Assembly: GCA_023261755.1 (NCBI GenBank)
Contig: JAGDXS010000005.1
Location: 1-62,714 of the forward strand
Reading direction: 5' to 3'
Length of the DNA: 62,714 nt
Source of the DNA: Thermoplasmata archaeon
GTDB taxonomy: Archaea > Thermoplasmatota > Thermoplasmata > Thermoplasmatales > ARK-15
Shown here: one piece after another, positions 1-8,465 of the stretch
Numbering within the stretch: position 1 is the stretch's first letter
How the letters are laid out: every line of letters starts with the position of its first letter
Position numbers and translations under genes: made by a program
The notes under the pieces: model-generated
Seen by the model: only the letters and a program-made list of their open reading frames with translations
Database searches by the model: none
What the model was told of the DNA's origin: nothing

Positions 1-181
1 CAAACTGTACAGAGGATCCTACAGTTGTGAGCTGTGTAGAAGGTGTAACTGAAACCAATGTAGGCGAAGTGGGTGTATTCTTTATTAATGTAGGTTTATA
101 TAGAATAACTGCAACCGCTGCTATGATAACTACTAACACTACAATTATTGTCAATATTGCGTATAAACTCTTTTTTTCCAA
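1..181 (-). CDS. N-terminal fragment of a membrane-anchored exported protein (cut by window edge)
   Basis: The reverse strand opens at the left edge and reads about 60 codons. A short basic start (LEKKS) is followed by a strongly hydrophobic helix (LYAILTIIVVLVVIIAAVAVIL), then a Thr/Ser/Pro-rich linker. This is the layout of archaeal exported proteins with an N-terminal signal anchor, such as substrate-binding proteins, but the functional domain lies outside the window. I chose TTG at 181 because GGTGAT sits 4-5 bases upstream. GTG at 190 would add three residues and would overlap that Shine-Dalgarno motif. An AT-rich element near 211-222 on this strand could be its TATA box. Function is unknown. 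Confidence 0.6.
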   Translation of the reverse strand, partial: MEKKSLYAILTIIVVLVVIIAAVAVILYKPTLIKNTPTSPTLVSVTPSTQLTTVGSSVQF

Positions 182-443
182 TGTAATCACCCAGTGGTTA
201 AATTAAGAAACAATATTTAACCTTTTTTATATTATATATAATAATAATATTTTCTAAAAAAATAATATTTTTTCTTTTTATTTTTTAATTTTCATCTAAA
301 AAATTTCAAATTTAATTAATCTTAAATTTTTAGATTAAAAAATTTTCAATCTTTTTTATTGTAATTTAAGAGGACTCTTTTAACCTAAGTATAAAAAGTA
401 AATCAAAAAAAAATTAATAGTTAATAAAAACTTTATAAAAAAG

Positions 444-453
444 TTTATAAATA
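444..453 (+). promoter_or_regulatory. TATA-like promoter element for the duplicated protein gene
   Basis: TTTATAAATA is centred about 27 bases before ATG 475, the spacing expected for a leaderless archaeal transcript. No Shine-Dalgarno motif lies between it and the start. The region between the two divergent genes (182-474) is otherwise AT-rich and without clear genes. Confidence 0.5.
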
Positions 454-474
454 GGTTATTTAATTTAAATTGTG

Positions 475-2295
475 ATGGAAAATTTAGATTTAAATAATAA
501 ATATGCAAACCTCGAATTGTTTCAAAAGGAGGCTATTGCATCAATAAGTTTAGATATTAAATTAAAAAATTTAAAATTTGTATTGAAAGGGAAAACAACT
601 TATTACGATTTTTTAACTGCTGAACACTTTTTTTCTATTTTTGAAAATGAACCTGGATATTCCAGATTAATTTTAGAAGGAAAGGATATAGGTTTAAAAT
701 TTAATAAAAAGGAGGATATTTACTGGGTTAGATTTTTTGGTGAGACCTTATTTAACGAGGAAATAAGGAAAATATTACAAAATAGAAATTTAAGAGAAAT
801 AGAAAAAGGTATGATTTTTCCTTTAATTTTAAACAAAAATGGTAGATTATTTTATCTCTTCCAATATTCCAATGATGTAATCGCAGATGCTTCAGCAGAT
901 TTAATATACATAATGAATGCTTATAATGAAACATATGGTCCAGGTACTTTTAAAATAGAGAAAATAAGTAATGCAGAAAGTTTTCTTAATTATTTTACTT
1001 ATGGAGATTTTGAACAAATATTTTATCAATTGAATTTAAATCTACCATACGAAGGACCAGATTTTGTAAGTATATTAAAACGATTATCTATGAAACCAGA
1101 GGAATATGAATTCTTAATAAAAATTAATAATGAATACAAAACAATGAAATTTCCAGAAGTTTTAAAACTTTCAAAAATAGATCCTGAAACCTATTTGAAT
1201 ATTATTTCTATTCTGCCAGAAAATTTTGTTTTCATGTCTTACTTTGACGGAATTTGTAAAAATAATATATGCACAATTAAATTAATTTTAGAGGAAAGAT
1301 TTATTCCTTTTTTGCTAAATGTTTTAAATAAATTAAAAAATGCTGGAATAGAATTTTCAATTGATAATTTAATTAAATTGAATTTAACTAAAATGCAAAA
1401 AGTGGATGTTAAAAATTTATTCAGTCCAGTTAATAAGGACTTTTTTAACAGAGAAATAACATACTCTAAAGATTTAAATTACTTTGGAGAAATAAAAGAT
1501 TTAATTGATAGTGCAATATGTTATAGTGATGATATTTCCTTTGATAAATTTTTAATAATAAACAAAGATGATCCAAATTTTGCAGAAATAAAGTACAAGG
1601 CTTTAAAAAATAACATTAAGATAAATGAAAATAAATTCTATTTATGGTTCAGTTTTCCAGAAACATCTAAAATTTATAAAGAAATAAAAGATGTAATGAA
1701 TGAGGGTAGGATGATTCAATCTATTGGTGTCTATCATTTTCCATTTTCAATCAGTTATAAGGGTCGTATGTACTATAAAATTCAATATGCAAGTGAAAGT
1801 GAATATGATGCAACTAGGCGTTTATTAAAAATTATTGATGCTCAATCAAAACTAATAGGGAAAGATGCTATTAAAATAGAAGAAATAGGCAATATAACGG
1901 ATCCAATTAGTTTTATTAATCAGTATGGTATAAAAGATAAAATAGTCTATCTAGAACTCGTTACTGATTACAATAAAAATATTAAAGGGTTAGTAAAAAA
2001 CAGCGGTACTGATATTAATCACATTCAAATATTGTACGATGAAGGAAATGGATTAAAACTTACTAATTTTTCAGATATACAAAAAAGAACCATAGGTGAT
2101 TTGACCAAGGAATTTTTTAAAAATTTGATAGATAACCTTAGCTTTTTCCTACATATAGATTTTAGATGTGAAAATGGAAAATGTTTATTTAATTTTCTTA
2201 TAGAGGAAAAAATGTTACCTGTTGTTTCATCGAGCCTTGCAGGTCTCATTGATTCTGGTACAAAGGTCAAAATTTCTAGGTTTATAATTTTTTAA
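475..2295 (+). CDS. Uncharacterised protein built of two tandem ~300-residue repeats
   Basis: I do not recognise this family. The protein (606 residues from ATG 475; the track counts from GTG 472) is an internal tandem duplication. Residues about 84-178 align with about 389-487: YWVRFFGE with YLWFSFPE, GRLFYLFQYS with GRMYYKIQYA, and KIEKISN..SFLNYFTYGD with KIEEIGN..SFINQYGIKD. Residues about 249-300 align with the C-terminus. Each repeat ends with a Cys pair in a similar context (CKNNIC near 262-267, CENGKC near 566-571) followed by a hydrophobic EE(R/K) segment. No signal peptide or membrane helix is evident, so it is probably cytoplasmic. ATG 475 is favoured by the TATA element at -27. 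It stands alone, with an AT-rich gap on both sides. Confidence 0.8.
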   Translation: MENLDLNNKYANLELFQKEAIASISLDIKLKNLKFVLKGKTTYYDFLTAEHFFSIFENEPGYSRLILEGKDIGLKFNKKEDIYWVRFFGETLFNEEIRKILQNRNLREIEKGMIFPLILNKNGRLFYLFQYSNDVIADASADLIYIMNAYNETYGPGTFKIEKISNAESFLNYFTYGDFEQIFYQLNLNLPYEGPDFVSILKRLSMKPEEYEFLIKINNEYKTMKFPEVLKLSKIDPETYLNIISILPENFVFMSYFDGICKNNICTIKLILEERFIPFLLNVLNKLKNAGIEFSIDNLIKLNLTKMQKVDVKNLFSPVNKDFFNREITYSKDLNYFGEIKDLIDSAICYSDDISFDKFLIINKDDPNFAEIKYKALKNNIKINENKFYLWFSFPETSKIYKEIKDVMNEGRMIQSIGVYHFPFSISYKGRMYYKIQYASESEYDATRRLLKIIDAQSKLIGKDAIKIEEIGNITDPISFINQYGIKDKIVYLELVTDYNKNIKGLVKNSGTDINHIQILYDEGNGLKLTNFSDIQKRTIGDLTKEFFKNLIDNLSFFLHIDFRCENGKCLFNFLIEEKMLPVVSSSLAGLIDSGTKVKISRFIIF

Positions 2296-2324
2296 ATTAA
2301 GCCTGATCTTGGAATCAATAAAAA

Positions 2325-2342
2325 TATATAAAGTATATAAAG
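2325..2342 (+). repeat. Two tandem 9-bp TATATAAAG units in the promoter region of the MFS gene
   Basis: TATATAAAG occurs twice head to tail in the gap before the broken transporter gene. Further TATA-like stretches follow (2350-2375). They may be alternative TATA boxes or simple AT-rich drift. Confidence 0.4.
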
Positions 2343-2411
2343 TAAATAAAATATATAATGTATATATATTAAATAGGCAAGATATTTGTAAATTATTTTC
2401 TATTTAGAATT

Positions 2412-3817
2412 ATGAATCAGAAATTAGAAAGTAAATCTGCTATAAATAAAATAACTAAAAGATCCACATATACTGTGCTGTCCGCGATGGGATATTTTCT
2501 GGATGGGTATGACTTAAGCGTGATTTCAGTGTTTACATTTATTCTAGTAAATTACAAAATATACCCATACAACGTTTGGTTACTTGGTTGGGTAACAGGT
2601 TCTGCTCTTCTAGGAGCTATGGTTGGTGCAATACTATTCGGCCATTACTCAGACAAAATTGGAAGGAGATATCTTTACATATTCGATCTTCTATTTTCGT
2701 AATTTTTGCAATCCTGTCAGCATTATCAACTAATTTAATAGAAATGATAATATTCAGGTTTTTTGTCGGTTGGGGTGTAGGTGCAGATTATGCTTTAAGC
2801 CCAGTATATGCGTCGGAAATGTATCCGAATCTAGAGAGAGGTAAAGGATATGGATAGGTATACATATTCTGGAGTATTGGAGCAGCAATTGCATTCTTGC
2901 TAGGATATATATTTTATCTTGCAAATCCTATAACAGCGTGGAGATGGGCTTTAGGTCTTGGTGCTATTCCTGCAATTATTACATTATTGTTAAGAACAAG
3001 TATGCCTGAATCTTCAAGATGGAATCTAATTAGAAAAGGTGAAATTGCAATAGAAGAGGTAGAAATTGCTAAAATTCAGACAGGAATTACAAAAGAGGAT
3101 GTTGATAACTTAATCAAAGAAAAAAGAAATTATGAAAAAGTAAATGCAGGTTCAATTTTAGCCCTTTTCAAAGGAGAATGGAAAAAAAGGACCATGATAG
3201 TTTGGATTCAGTGGATAATATACGATATTGCATCATATGGCTTTGGTCTATATTCTCCAATAATAATCAGCTTGTTAGGCATAAAAGGATCATTGGCAAT
3301 ACTCTTTTCATCGCTGTTGTATATACCGGGTACGTTTGGAACTCTTGGAGCAGCATATCTAAATGATATTCTTGGAAGAAGAATATTGCAGTTGATAGGT
3401 TTTGGATTTATGGCAATAGGAATGGTTTTCGTGGCATTGGGTGCTCTAATTGGAGGCATAATAGCCATTGGATTGGGTATAACAGGTCTCATTTTGTGGT
3501 ATGGCATCGGTAACCTCGGCCCTGGAAATACGATGGGCCTATATGCTATAGAACTGTTTCCAACAAAATTAAGATCTACTTCTATGGGCTCTGCAACTGC
3601 AATTACTAGATTCGTTTCATTTTTGAGTGCTTTTGAATTTCCTATAATAGTTGAATCATTTGGTAAATTGCCATTTTTTGAAATACTTGTCATTTTCATG
3701 GTCATGGCATTCATATTTACATTGCTCTTTACACCTGAAACAAAAGGCCTTTCCTTGGAACAAATTTCAGAATATAAGTACCATAAAAGAAAACTTATTC
3801 CAGCAAATAATAAATAA
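2412..3817 (+). pseudogene. MFS transporter (sugar/phosphate:H+ symporter type), broken by a frameshift and a stop
   Basis: Joined across two lesions, this reads as a full-length (about 467 residues) major facilitator protein. It has GYFLDGYDLSVISV in helix 1, motif A (GHYSDKIGRR), PESSRW before the central loop, the second-half D.LGRR motif, and a C-terminal PETKG. Lesion 1, near 2690-2697: frame passes from ...YIFDLLF to FVIFAIL, and adding one T to the TTTT run restores a smooth reading. Lesion 2: TAG at 2855-2857, where homologues would be expected to have an aromatic residue (GKGYG*VYIFW; TGG to TAG is one base change). The three track ORFs at 2412, 2576 and 2897 are pieces of this gene. 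Either it is a young pseudogene or the sequence contains errors here. Confidence 0.85.
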
Positions 3818-3818
3818 A

Positions 3819-3833
3819 TTTTTTTCTTTTTTT
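3819..3833 (+). terminator. T-tract terminator after the MFS gene
   Basis: Two T7 tracts separated by one C follow directly after the stop codon. U-rich tracts without a hairpin are the usual archaeal termination signal. Confidence 0.45.
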
Positions 3834-3889
3834 ATTTATTTGAAAATTAAACGCAAATAAATAAATAATTTGAATCATTTTCTTAACCT

Positions 3890-4480
3890 ATGGATTTTCT
3901 GATACTTGAAAATAATACAATTTCGGAGGGAGAGAAACTCATAGGAACTATAAATATAGAGAAAAAATCCATAAATATTCAGGGATCTGTTAATATTTCC
4001 ATAAAAAAAGAGAGAGGCTACTATTCAATTTTGGAAGATAATTTACCTCTTGGTCGAGTGGAAAGGGATCTTAAAATTATATACCAGGGAAAGGAATATG
4101 AACCACAAAGAAAAGATTTATACAATTTTATTTCAGGAAAAACTAATAAAATAGATATTTATTCTTTTGGGAGCATTTCAGGTACGATTGAAAGAGAAAA
4201 TCATAAACTTGTGGTTAAAAGTGATAATGCAATTGAAAAAACACCATTCATTATTTATCTGGCAATTTTTTCAAGGTACAAAATTCCTGTGAGAAGATCT
4301 CAGGCATTGAAATCACCTTACAGAGAAATTTATTACGGTTTGCTCGCACTATTTTTCATAGTTTTTATTTTGATGAATATTTTTTATCAGGACGAAGGCT
4401 TATATTCTCTGTTTGCTCTTTCTATCATAATTGCAGAATTTGCCGTATACATAATTGGAAGGAGGAAGATGAGTCAATGA
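3890..4480 (+). CDS. Uncharacterised membrane-anchored protein with two C-terminal helices
   Basis: Not recognised. Of 196 residues, the first ~130 form a beta-rich soluble domain, starting ILENNTISEGEKLIGTINIE, with an arrestin- or sporulation-protein-like 'evoG' pattern. The last ~55 hold two membrane helices (YYGLLALFFIVFILMNIFY and LYSLFALSIIIAEFAVYIIG) joined by a short loop, with a basic C-terminus (GRRKMSQ). The soluble domain therefore sits on one face of the membrane. The stop is followed 35 bases later by a CDF transporter on the same strand, but whether they are cotranscribed is unclear. Start ATG 3890 has no clear Shine-Dalgarno motif. Confidence 0.65.
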   Translation: MDFLILENNTISEGEKLIGTINIEKKSINIQGSVNISIKKERGYYSILEDNLPLGRVERDLKIIYQGKEYEPQRKDLYNFISGKTNKIDIYSFGSISGTIERENHKLVVKSDNAIEKTPFIIYLAIFSRYKIPVRRSQALKSPYREIYYGLLALFFIVFILMNIFYQDEGLYSLFALSIIIAEFAVYIIGRRKMSQ

Positions 4481-4514
4481 TAAAATATAAATATTATTAC
4501 TCATTTGAGTAATT

Positions 4515-5723
4515 ATGACCCAGTATCCCACTAAAATAATTGCAATTTCTTTCATTTTTCTAGCGATAGCCTTTGTAATAAGAATAACTGGCTATTTATT
4601 TGGAAATAATGTAGCTCTTGGCATGGAAGCTGTTCATTTAATTGTAGATGTAGCTATAACATTTTTTATATTATTAACTTTAAAAATAATTTCAAGTAAT
4701 TATACAAAAAAATTTTCATATGGATTATTCAAGTTGGAGGATTTAATTTCTCTAGCTTTAGCAATCCTTGTTGCTTATACTGGAATAGAACTTTTCCTTT
4801 CAGGTTATTTATCAGAATCAAAAGCAAGTATTGAATCTGGAATATTCCAAGCTATTTCAATAATTCCACTATTTTTTGCTGGTAAACTAAAAATCATTGC
4901 CGGAAAAAGAATCAAATCACCTTCTCTGGAGGCAGATGGAAAACATACTTATACAGATTTTATAGAAGGAGCTGGTGTTTCTGCAGGATTAATTTTAACA
5001 GGTATATTCAATAATTATCTTTTTTTCATAGCTTCCATTTTAATTGCTTTTATTGCTCTATTGATCACTGCTTATTCAATTGGTAAAGAATCTATTTTAA
5101 GTTTGCTTGATCTTCCTAAGGATAAAAATATAAGTCAAAAAATAAGAGAATTGGGAAAAAATATAAAGGGAATAAAAGATATAAAAGAGATAAGAATAAG
5201 ATGGGCAGGACCAGTTATTTTTGTTGAGGCAATAATAGAAATGGACCCATTTTTGTCCATAGATGAGGCACATCCAATTACTGAAATATTTGAAAATGAA
5301 ATAAAAAATAATATTGAGGGTGTTTACTCAGTAACTGTACATGTTGAACCTGTTAGAAGAAAAAATTTTAAATTATTGATTCCATCAAAAAATAATAGCA
5401 TAACTTCAAATTTAGATGATAGGTTGGCAAAGTCCAATTATTTTGCTATAGTTGAAATAGATGATGAAATAAAATACAATTTTATTGAAAATCCGTTTAA
5501 AGAAAAAAGTGAATTGGCAGGACTTGAATTTAAACAATTCTTAATTAATTATGGAATAACGGATATCATTTGCAAAAATGTTGGGGAGATTACATTTGGC
5601 TTGATGCTTGCATATGGCATTTATTGTTGGCAATCAAATGAAGATACTATAAAAAATATAGTAAATAAGTTTTTAACAGGTAAAGTTGAGAGATTAAGAG
5701 AACCAACAAAACAGTCAAAATGA
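4515..5723 (+). CDS. Cation diffusion facilitator (CDF) metal transporter with C-terminal NifX/dinitrogenase-cofactor-like domain
   Basis: CDF proteins export divalent metals (Zn, Fe, Mn, Co) in exchange for protons. Residues about 5-190 carry six membrane helices with the metal-site pattern VHLIVD in helix 2 and ADGKHTYTD in helix 5. Residues about 205-280 are the cytoplasmic ferredoxin-like CDF domain (GIKDIKEIRIRWAGP, TVHVEPV). Beyond the normal end (about 290 residues) there is an extra ~110-residue domain (SNLDDRLAKSNYFAIVEI ... TDIICKNVGEITFGLM) resembling the NifX/NafY-type 'Nitro_FeMo-Co' fold. CDF-NifX fusions are known in some archaea. The domain may bind metal or a cofactor. The metal cannot be predicted. 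The 3' end overlaps the convergent ATPase gene by 9 bases. Confidence 0.88.
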   Translation: MTQYPTKIIAISFIFLAIAFVIRITGYLFGNNVALGMEAVHLIVDVAITFFILLTLKIISSNYTKKFSYGLFKLEDLISLALAILVAYTGIELFLSGYLSESKASIESGIFQAISIIPLFFAGKLKIIAGKRIKSPSLEADGKHTYTDFIEGAGVSAGLILTGIFNNYLFFIASILIAFIALLITAYSIGKESILSLLDLPKDKNISQKIRELGKNIKGIKDIKEIRIRWAGPVIFVEAIIEMDPFLSIDEAHPITEIFENEIKNNIEGVYSVTVHVEPVRRKNFKLLIPSKNNSITSNLDDRLAKSNYFAIVEIDDEIKYNFIENPFKEKSELAGLEFKQFLINYGITDIICKNVGEITFGLMLAYGIYCWQSNEDTIKNIVNKFLTGKVERLREPTKQSK

Positions 5724-8336
5724 TAGTGCCTTTTCAAATGCCTTTTCAGCGCCTTTAAGATTCAATGACTTTAATTGTTTTATTCCCTCTTCGAGAATAG
5801 TCCTGTCATTGAAATTTTTATTTAGATATAAGCCAAAAATTATCTTTAATCTACTGGACAGGAATTTTAGATCCTGATCATCTATGTTTTTAATATTTTC
5901 CTTAAATATTTCTAAACCATTTTTATCTTTTTTTTCTATCATTATTATTCCCTTGATTATATTGTTTCTCCACTTTACAAATTTAACATTCTCTATAAAT
6001 TCTATTTTATCAACTATTTCCACCAATTCCAAAAATCTATCGTCCAGGCCATTTTCAAAATATTTTTTATATCCCAATAATTCAATATAATCAATTATGT
6101 CCAGAAGATCTTCTGTGGTTGGATCTTTTATTTTATCTTTAATATATTCAAAACTTTCAATTGTTTTGTTTATATCACCTGAATATAAGTAATACATTGC
6201 CAGAGAAGCATTAGCATAATCTATATAGAATTTTATTTCAGAATTTTTTATTTTTTCTATATCTTGAATATAATTATCATCAATGCCCCTTATTTTATTT
6301 AATAATTTTTTAAAAATTTCCATTAAAATCTTTTCATTTTGTTTTCCTAGTTTTGTTGATAAATCGAGCCCAATGTTAACTAATTTTTCAGCTTCTTCTA
6401 TATTTCCCATTTTTACCAATGGATCTAAAATATTTAAAATTGAATTTAATGCTGTTGCAAAACTTTTATTGATTATCGAAATACCTAGCGCTCTTTTAAA
6501 CAAATCAACAGCCTCTTTTACATTTCCTTCATATTCACTTATTATAGCAAGGTTAATGGAAAGTGTTGGCAAAAATGATGGAAACCAGAATTTTTCAGAT
6601 ATTTCCTTTGCCTTCAAATAATAGAATTTTCCCTCCTTTAAATTTATTTCAGCAGAAACGTTACCTATGTTATTATAGGTTGATGCAAGATCATAATAAT
6701 TTCCTATGCTTTCGCATATTGTCTTAGACCTTTCATAATAGTATAAAGCCTTAGGAAAATTCCTTTTATCATATTCGATATTACCTAACAATCTAAATGC
6801 TTTTTCTTCTATATTATAATCACCCACTTCCCTAGCTATTTCTATTGCCTCATATAAGATCCTTTCACTTTCTTCTAGTTTTTCAACATAGTAATAATAC
6901 CTGCCCAAACCAAATTTTGCCATGGCCTTATGGTTTTCATTTTTAGCCTTTTTTAAAGCAAGATCATATCTAATTTTTGATTCTTCGTATTCGCTCAATT
7001 TAAATAATGAATCTGCCTGATTTAATATAGCATCCACATTTTCAGGATCTTTTTCCAGTATCTTCTTCGAGAGATTTAATATTCCTTCATAATCATCCTG
7101 AAGTCTTAAAATGTCAAATAAATAACGATTTATTTCATCGTCTTCAATTTTTATTGAGGTTGCAAGATTTAAAGCATTTTGTGCATTATAAAAATCTCCT
7201 GCCTGATAAAATATTTTGCCAACTTTTGATAGATTTTCATACGCTTTTTCTAAAATGTTTGCATAATAGTACTGGATTCCAGATCTGTATAGATCCCCCT
7301 TTTGTTCTAAATATTTTGCTATTTTTATCCTTGCATCCCTGATTCTCAAGTTTGAAAATGATTTTTCCACATAGATTTTCAAATTTTTATCTCTGATTTC
7401 TAGAAAATCTCCATCTTCCTTTACTATCTTTTTTCTAATCATTGCATCTACAGCATTTATAAAATTTTCCTCATTCAAATTTACTAAATCCATCAATTTC
7501 ATTGCCTCAATTTTTTCATTCAACAAAGATAAATAAATTAATACAATAATCTCATCTGGTGATAATTTCTCCAAAATTTTTTCTTCTGATTTTTCACTTA
7601 TTAATTCACTTATTTCATTTATTGTTTTTTCTGTTAAAGGCTTGATGAAAGTTTTTTCAATGATATAGTTCTGATCTTCAAGAATTTTGATGAAATTAAA
7701 GATATTTTTTATGCTTCCATTGGATCTTTCATAAATTATTGAAATTATTTTTTCTGGTATTTTATAATTCAATTCTTCAAATATTTTTTCAATGTTTTTT
7801 AAAGAATAAGGAGATAGGCCTATTTCTAAAGCACCCATACTTTTTAGAATATTAATCATATTTTCGAGTTCAGCATTAATTTTATCTTTTCTATATATTG
7901 CAATCATTCTTGCTTTGACATCCTCTTTTAAAAATTTGGAAGAAACATGGAAAAAAAGTGCTAGAAAATCCTTATCCATATTCTCTAAATCATCAATTAC
8001 GAAATAGAAATTTTCCTTATTTTTCAATTCATCAATTCTTGTCATTATTAAATAAATTAATAACTCATAAGTTTTTCTTGACTCTGATGGCGAAATTGCA
8101 CTAGTTAATGTAACGTATTTTTTAGCTGTATCACTTATGTCAAGGAGATCTAAAAGTTTCTGATAATTATCTTCTCCATTTTCATATTTAAAATATTTTA
8201 CAGTTGAATTTTTCTTTGATAATAAATTTTTTATAGTATGCGTTTTACCAATCCCTTCTGGACCATAAAAAATCAAAACTTTGGAATTTCTATTTGAAAT
8301 AATTTCTGAAATATTTTCTTTTAATTCAACATTCAT
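5715..8336 (-). CDS. STAND-like ATPase with long TPR array
   Basis: This 873-residue protein has an N-terminal AAA/STAND-type NTPase: Walker A GPEGIGKT near residue 25 and Walker B FVIDDLENMD near 115. A winged-helix-like region follows (about 265-340). From about 345 to the end there are helical tetratricopeptide repeats (DFYNAQNALNLA, KALYYYERSKTI, EAVDLFKRAL). Such proteins act as signal-responsive switches in transcription control, defence or scaffolding, but the ligand and output are not visible. The gene is single, divergent from iadA (shared intergenic region 8337-8465) and convergent with the CDF gene. An AT box TTTAATAA near 8357-8364 on this strand is a plausible promoter. Confidence 0.75.
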   Translation of the reverse strand: MNVELKENISEIISNRNSKVLIFYGPEGIGKTHTIKNLLSKKNSTVKYFKYENGEDNYQKLLDLLDISDTAKKYVTLTSAISPSESRKTYELLIYLIMTRIDELKNKENFYFVIDDLENMDKDFLALFFHVSSKFLKEDVKARMIAIYRKDKINAELENMINILKSMGALEIGLSPYSLKNIEKIFEELNYKIPEKIISIIYERSNGSIKNIFNFIKILEDQNYIIEKTFIKPLTEKTINEISELISEKSEEKILEKLSPDEIIVLIYLSLLNEKIEAMKLMDLVNLNEENFINAVDAMIRKKIVKEDGDFLEIRDKNLKIYVEKSFSNLRIRDARIKIAKYLEQKGDLYRSGIQYYYANILEKAYENLSKVGKIFYQAGDFYNAQNALNLATSIKIEDDEINRYLFDILRLQDDYEGILNLSKKILEKDPENVDAILNQADSLFKLSEYEESKIRYDLALKKAKNENHKAMAKFGLGRYYYYVEKLEESERILYEAIEIAREVGDYNIEEKAFRLLGNIEYDKRNFPKALYYYERSKTICESIGNYYDLASTYNNIGNVSAEINLKEGKFYYLKAKEISEKFWFPSFLPTLSINLAIISEYEGNVKEAVDLFKRALGISIINKSFATALNSILNILDPLVKMGNIEEAEKLVNIGLDLSTKLGKQNEKILMEIFKKLLNKIRGIDDNYIQDIEKIKNSEIKFYIDYANASLAMYYLYSGDINKTIESFEYIKDKIKDPTTEDLLDIIDYIELLGYKKYFENGLDDRFLELVEIVDKIEFIENVKFVKWRNNIIKGIIMIEKKDKNGLEIFKENIKNIDDQDLKFLSSRLKIIFGLYLNKNFNDRTILEEGIKQLKSLNLKGAEKAFEKALSF

Positions 8337-8436
8337 TAATTTTTGGTATACATGGAAATTATTAAATTTTTTTATTGTTTTTATTGGAAATTTTTTAAAA
8401 GAGCAAAAAATCTGTTTTTAAGAATATTGAATAAAA

Positions 8437-8446
8437 TTTATTTATA
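8437..8446 (+). promoter_or_regulatory. TATA-like element for iadA; fixes its start at 8466
   Basis: TTTATTTATA is centred 24 bases before ATG 8466. A promoter here makes the 41-residue upstream extension in the ORF track untranslatable, and supports a leaderless start at 8466. Confidence 0.5.
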
Positions 8447-8465
8447 TTGTAGAGTATTTAGGTTT

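Noticed and set aside
182-474. A non-coding RNA in the AT-rich gap
   Set aside because: Only A/T-rich DNA with a short AAGAG/CTCTT dyad near 368-379. No GC-rich stems as expected of structured RNAs in a thermophile or acidophile.
2855-2857. In-frame TAG as a pyrrolysine codon
   Set aside because: The same gene also has a frameshift, the site is simply explained by TGG to TAG, and no pyl gene is in the window.
3208-3714. 168-residue minus-strand ORF inside the MFS gene
   Set aside because: The plus strand encodes recognisable MFS helices, and the minus frame is Pro/Ile/Asn-rich shadow sequence.
8343-8465. 41-residue N-terminal extension of the isoaspartyl dipeptidase in the ORF track
   Set aside because: It is Phe/Tyr/Lys-rich, unlike any IadA N-terminus, and it contains the TATA element of the gene.
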